Shown one piece after another: positions 62,858 to 64,000 of a stretch of 64,000 bases of DNA. Where the stretch lies: assembly GCF_035590735.1 (NCBI RefSeq), contig NZ_CP141595.1, positions 3,868,001-3,932,000 of the forward strand. Direction: 5' to 3'. The translations under genes were made by a program, and so were the position numbers. The DNA is from Rossellomorea aquimaris (lineage in GTDB: Bacteria; Bacillota; Bacilli; Bacillales; Bacillaceae_B). Within the stretch, counting starts at the first letter, position 1. Each line of letters opens with the position of its first letter. The notes beneath the pieces were generated by a model that made no database searches, was not told where the DNA came from, and saw only the letters and a program-made list of their open reading frames with translations.

Positions 62858-62992
62858 AAGGCTCTGTCAATTAGTGTGTGCTGGATGGTGAGGGGAACTG
62901 CTCCGCTTTCCGGGGTCTCGGCACGCCAAAAATCCGCCGGAGTCTGCGCAGTTCCCCTCACCATCTTTAATAGGATCTTTGTGACAGAGCTT
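62858..62992. repeat. Large palindromic element G, unrelated to the AGTTGATT family
   Basis: Outer arms AAGGCTCTGTCA and TGACAGAGCTT (one bulged G) enclose a perfect 16-bp stem ATGGTGAGGGGAACTG (62885-62900) with CAGTTCCCCTCACCAT (62949-62964). It is 135 bp in all. No coding frame with a ribosome site is present. The form is that of a MITE-like or structured repeat; no second copy is in this window. Confidence 0.65.
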
Positions 62993-63120
62993 CAAGGTGT
63001 ACCAGAAAACAAAATAACTAGAAAAAATAATTCTGCTTCATTAAGACAACGAATCTCTACTTGGATTGTTTGTTAAAAAGCTTGTTTTAATTGTTTTCGA
63101 TTGAGGATTCATGCTCAGAA

Positions 63121-63374
63121 AATTGATTCTCGCTGCAGGATGATTGACTCCTGCGGGAATAGCTGGACAGTACGAAAAGCAGAGGGGCTTTGCCCAGGGG
63201 CGACAAGCATAAGACGAGTCTGCCGGAAAGGCGCTCTTTGCCTTTTTGGCAGACTTGGCTTATGACCTCGAGCCCCTAAGCCCCGTAGCTAGACAGGTGA
63301 GACCCCGGAGGCGCAGCCGAGGAGGCTCACCGCCAGCCCCGCGGAAAGCGAGCATCCTGTAGCGGAAATCAACT
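63121..63374. repeat. Repeat copy E: inverted long form of the AGTTGATT palindrome family
   Basis: The 254-bp element has ends AATTGATT and AATCAACT, the same length as copy B but in reverse orientation. Helices: CAGGATG/CATCCTG, GGTGAG/CTCACC, CATAAG/CTTATG and AGTCTGCC/GGCAGACT. The AGCCCC/GGGGCT helix of copy B is AGGGGC/GCCCCT here when read in the same direction, a fully compensated swap. Confidence 0.75.
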
Positions 63375-63424
63375 ACTACTTTCTTCTTTAAGACATCCAC
63401 TAGCTAATGCAAAATGGATCGTTA

Positions 63425-63480
63425 AAAAAGCAACCGGCTCCCCCACTTACCCACGAAGGGCAAAATGGAGGGAGCCGGTT
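63425..63480 (-). terminator. Terminator of the potassium transporter gene
   Basis: CAACCGGCTCCC pairs with GGGAGCCGGTTG across a long loop, followed by CTTTTTT on the minus strand, 10 bases after the stop. Confidence 0.8.
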
Positions 63481-63489
63481 GGTTGAGTA

Positions 63490-64000
63490 TTAACCTGTTA
63501 AAATATCTTCTTTTGGATAGCGGATCTTTTCTTTGTCCGGTCTTGATAGGGAGAAGGCCAGTGTGAGGGGGCCAAGTTTCCCGACAAACATCACGATGAT
63601 AATGATCCATTTACCGATGGCAGTCAGGGAGCCGGTAATCCCCATGGACAATCCCACTGTTCCAAAGGCTGATACCACTTCAAAGAGAATAGAGAGGAAA
63701 GAAGCATTCTTTTCCGTCATATCAAGAAAAAATAGAGCTGTAAAAACAAGGAGCACACTGATCATCGACACGGCCAATGCCTTGAAAATATAGTTTTGAT
63801 CAATCGTACGACGGAAAATACGTATCTCTCTTTTCTCCTTTAAGAAAGCAAACACACTCAATGAAATCACAACAAAGGTGGTCAGCTTGATTCCTCCACC
63901 CGTGGAAGCACTCCCCGCCCCGATGAACATCAAAAGAATCGTGAGAAGCAATGTGGAGCGTTCCATGCTGCCATAATCAATCGAGTTAAAACCAGCCGTT
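63490..64000 (-). CDS. TrkH/Ktr-type potassium transporter subunit, 3' part
   Basis: The frame enters at the window edge (TAGFNSIDYGS before the first internal Met), so the N-terminal two thirds are outside. The visible 169 residues contain the selectivity-filter-like segments TAGFNSID and SAFGTVGLSMG, and STGGGIKLTTF, with several membrane helices. These are the last pore repeats of KtrB/KtrD-like potassium (sodium-coupled) channels. The C-terminal tail is complete. KtrB versus KtrD cannot be decided here. Confidence 0.88.
   Translation of the reverse strand, partial: TAGFNSIDYGSMERSTLLLTILLMFIGAGSASTGGGIKLTTFVVISLSVFAFLKEKREIRIFRRTIDQNYIFKALAVSMISVLLVFTALFFLDMTEKNASFLSILFEVVSAFGTVGLSMGITGSLTAIGKWIIIIVMFVGKLGPLTLAFSLSRPDKEKIRYPKEDILTG

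Noticed and set aside
62876..63076. A 66-codon plus-strand frame over element G
   Set aside because: No ribosome site; most of its length is the palindrome.

Overview
The window is a low-GC, Gram-positive chromosome segment from a Bacillaceae species (Bacillus in the broad sense). The protein sequences, AGGAGG-type ribosome sites and gene order match known Bacillus blocks: ssrA-smpB-rnr-est-secG; eno-gpmI-tpiA-pgk-gap-cggR; sigL; tRNA-Arg/clpP; crh-whiA-yvcK-rapZ-nudix; trxB; the complete his operon; ppaX-lgt-hprK; the yvlABCD block; uvrBA-csbA. Almost everything is on the minus strand. Only clpP, a 50-residue FbpA-like gene and a large amidase are on the plus strand. The species cannot be named from sequence alone.

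Layout. 0-6 kb: a tmRNA gene whose T-loop is split by a 275-nt group I intron, then smpB, rnr, est and secG. A four-unit array of TTAAAC-N4-GTTTRA palindromes at 55-56-bp spacing lies upstream of est. 6-16 kb: the glycolytic operon led by cggR, with its operator and promoter visible, then sigL and tRNA-Arg(CCG). 16-17 kb: clpP with a CtsR box on a sigma-A promoter. 17-27.7 kb: an accessory six-gene block (hybrid sensor kinase, single-domain response regulator, anchored clan GH-A glycosidase-like protein, processive GT2 synthase, HEAT-like membrane protein, HPt-REC-GGDEF-REC regulator). It looks like a self-contained phosphorelay/c-di-GMP-controlled exopolysaccharide system placed between clpP and crh. 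28-36.6 kb: crh-whiA-yvcK-rapZ-nudix, an SGNH hydrolase, tnrA divergent from a small FbpA-family gene, trxB and a TPR protein. 36.7-43.6 kb: his operon (Z-G-D-B-H-A-F-I) interrupted by GGGACGGACC palindromes. 43.6-50.6 kb: yvoF-ppaX-yvoD-lgt-hprK, a hydrolase and a sigma-W-type yvl operon. 51-56 kb: uvrBA under a perfect LexA box. 56.0-56.3 kb: a dense DnaA-box cluster. 56.5-64 kb: amidase, csbA, an HD protein, a hydrolase, serA, serC and the 3' part of a TrkH/Ktr potassium transporter.

The regulatory content is rich. CggR, CtsR, LexA, TnrA and sigma-W sites are all recognisable and in sensible places. Crh (with the diagnostic Gln instead of His) and HprK are both present, so the carbon-catabolite kinase and one of its substrates sit in the same window.

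Besides genes, the window holds several dispersed structured repeats. The main family (six copies, A-F) is an imperfect palindrome with AGTTGATT/AATCAACT ends whose helices show compensatory base changes between copies. Others are the GGGACGGACC palindromes, two 21-bp-period arrays and one unrelated palindrome near 62.9 kb. The features most worth following up are the DnaA-box cluster, the 55-bp palindrome array, the covarying repeats, the intron-bearing tmRNA and the phosphorelay/polysaccharide block.
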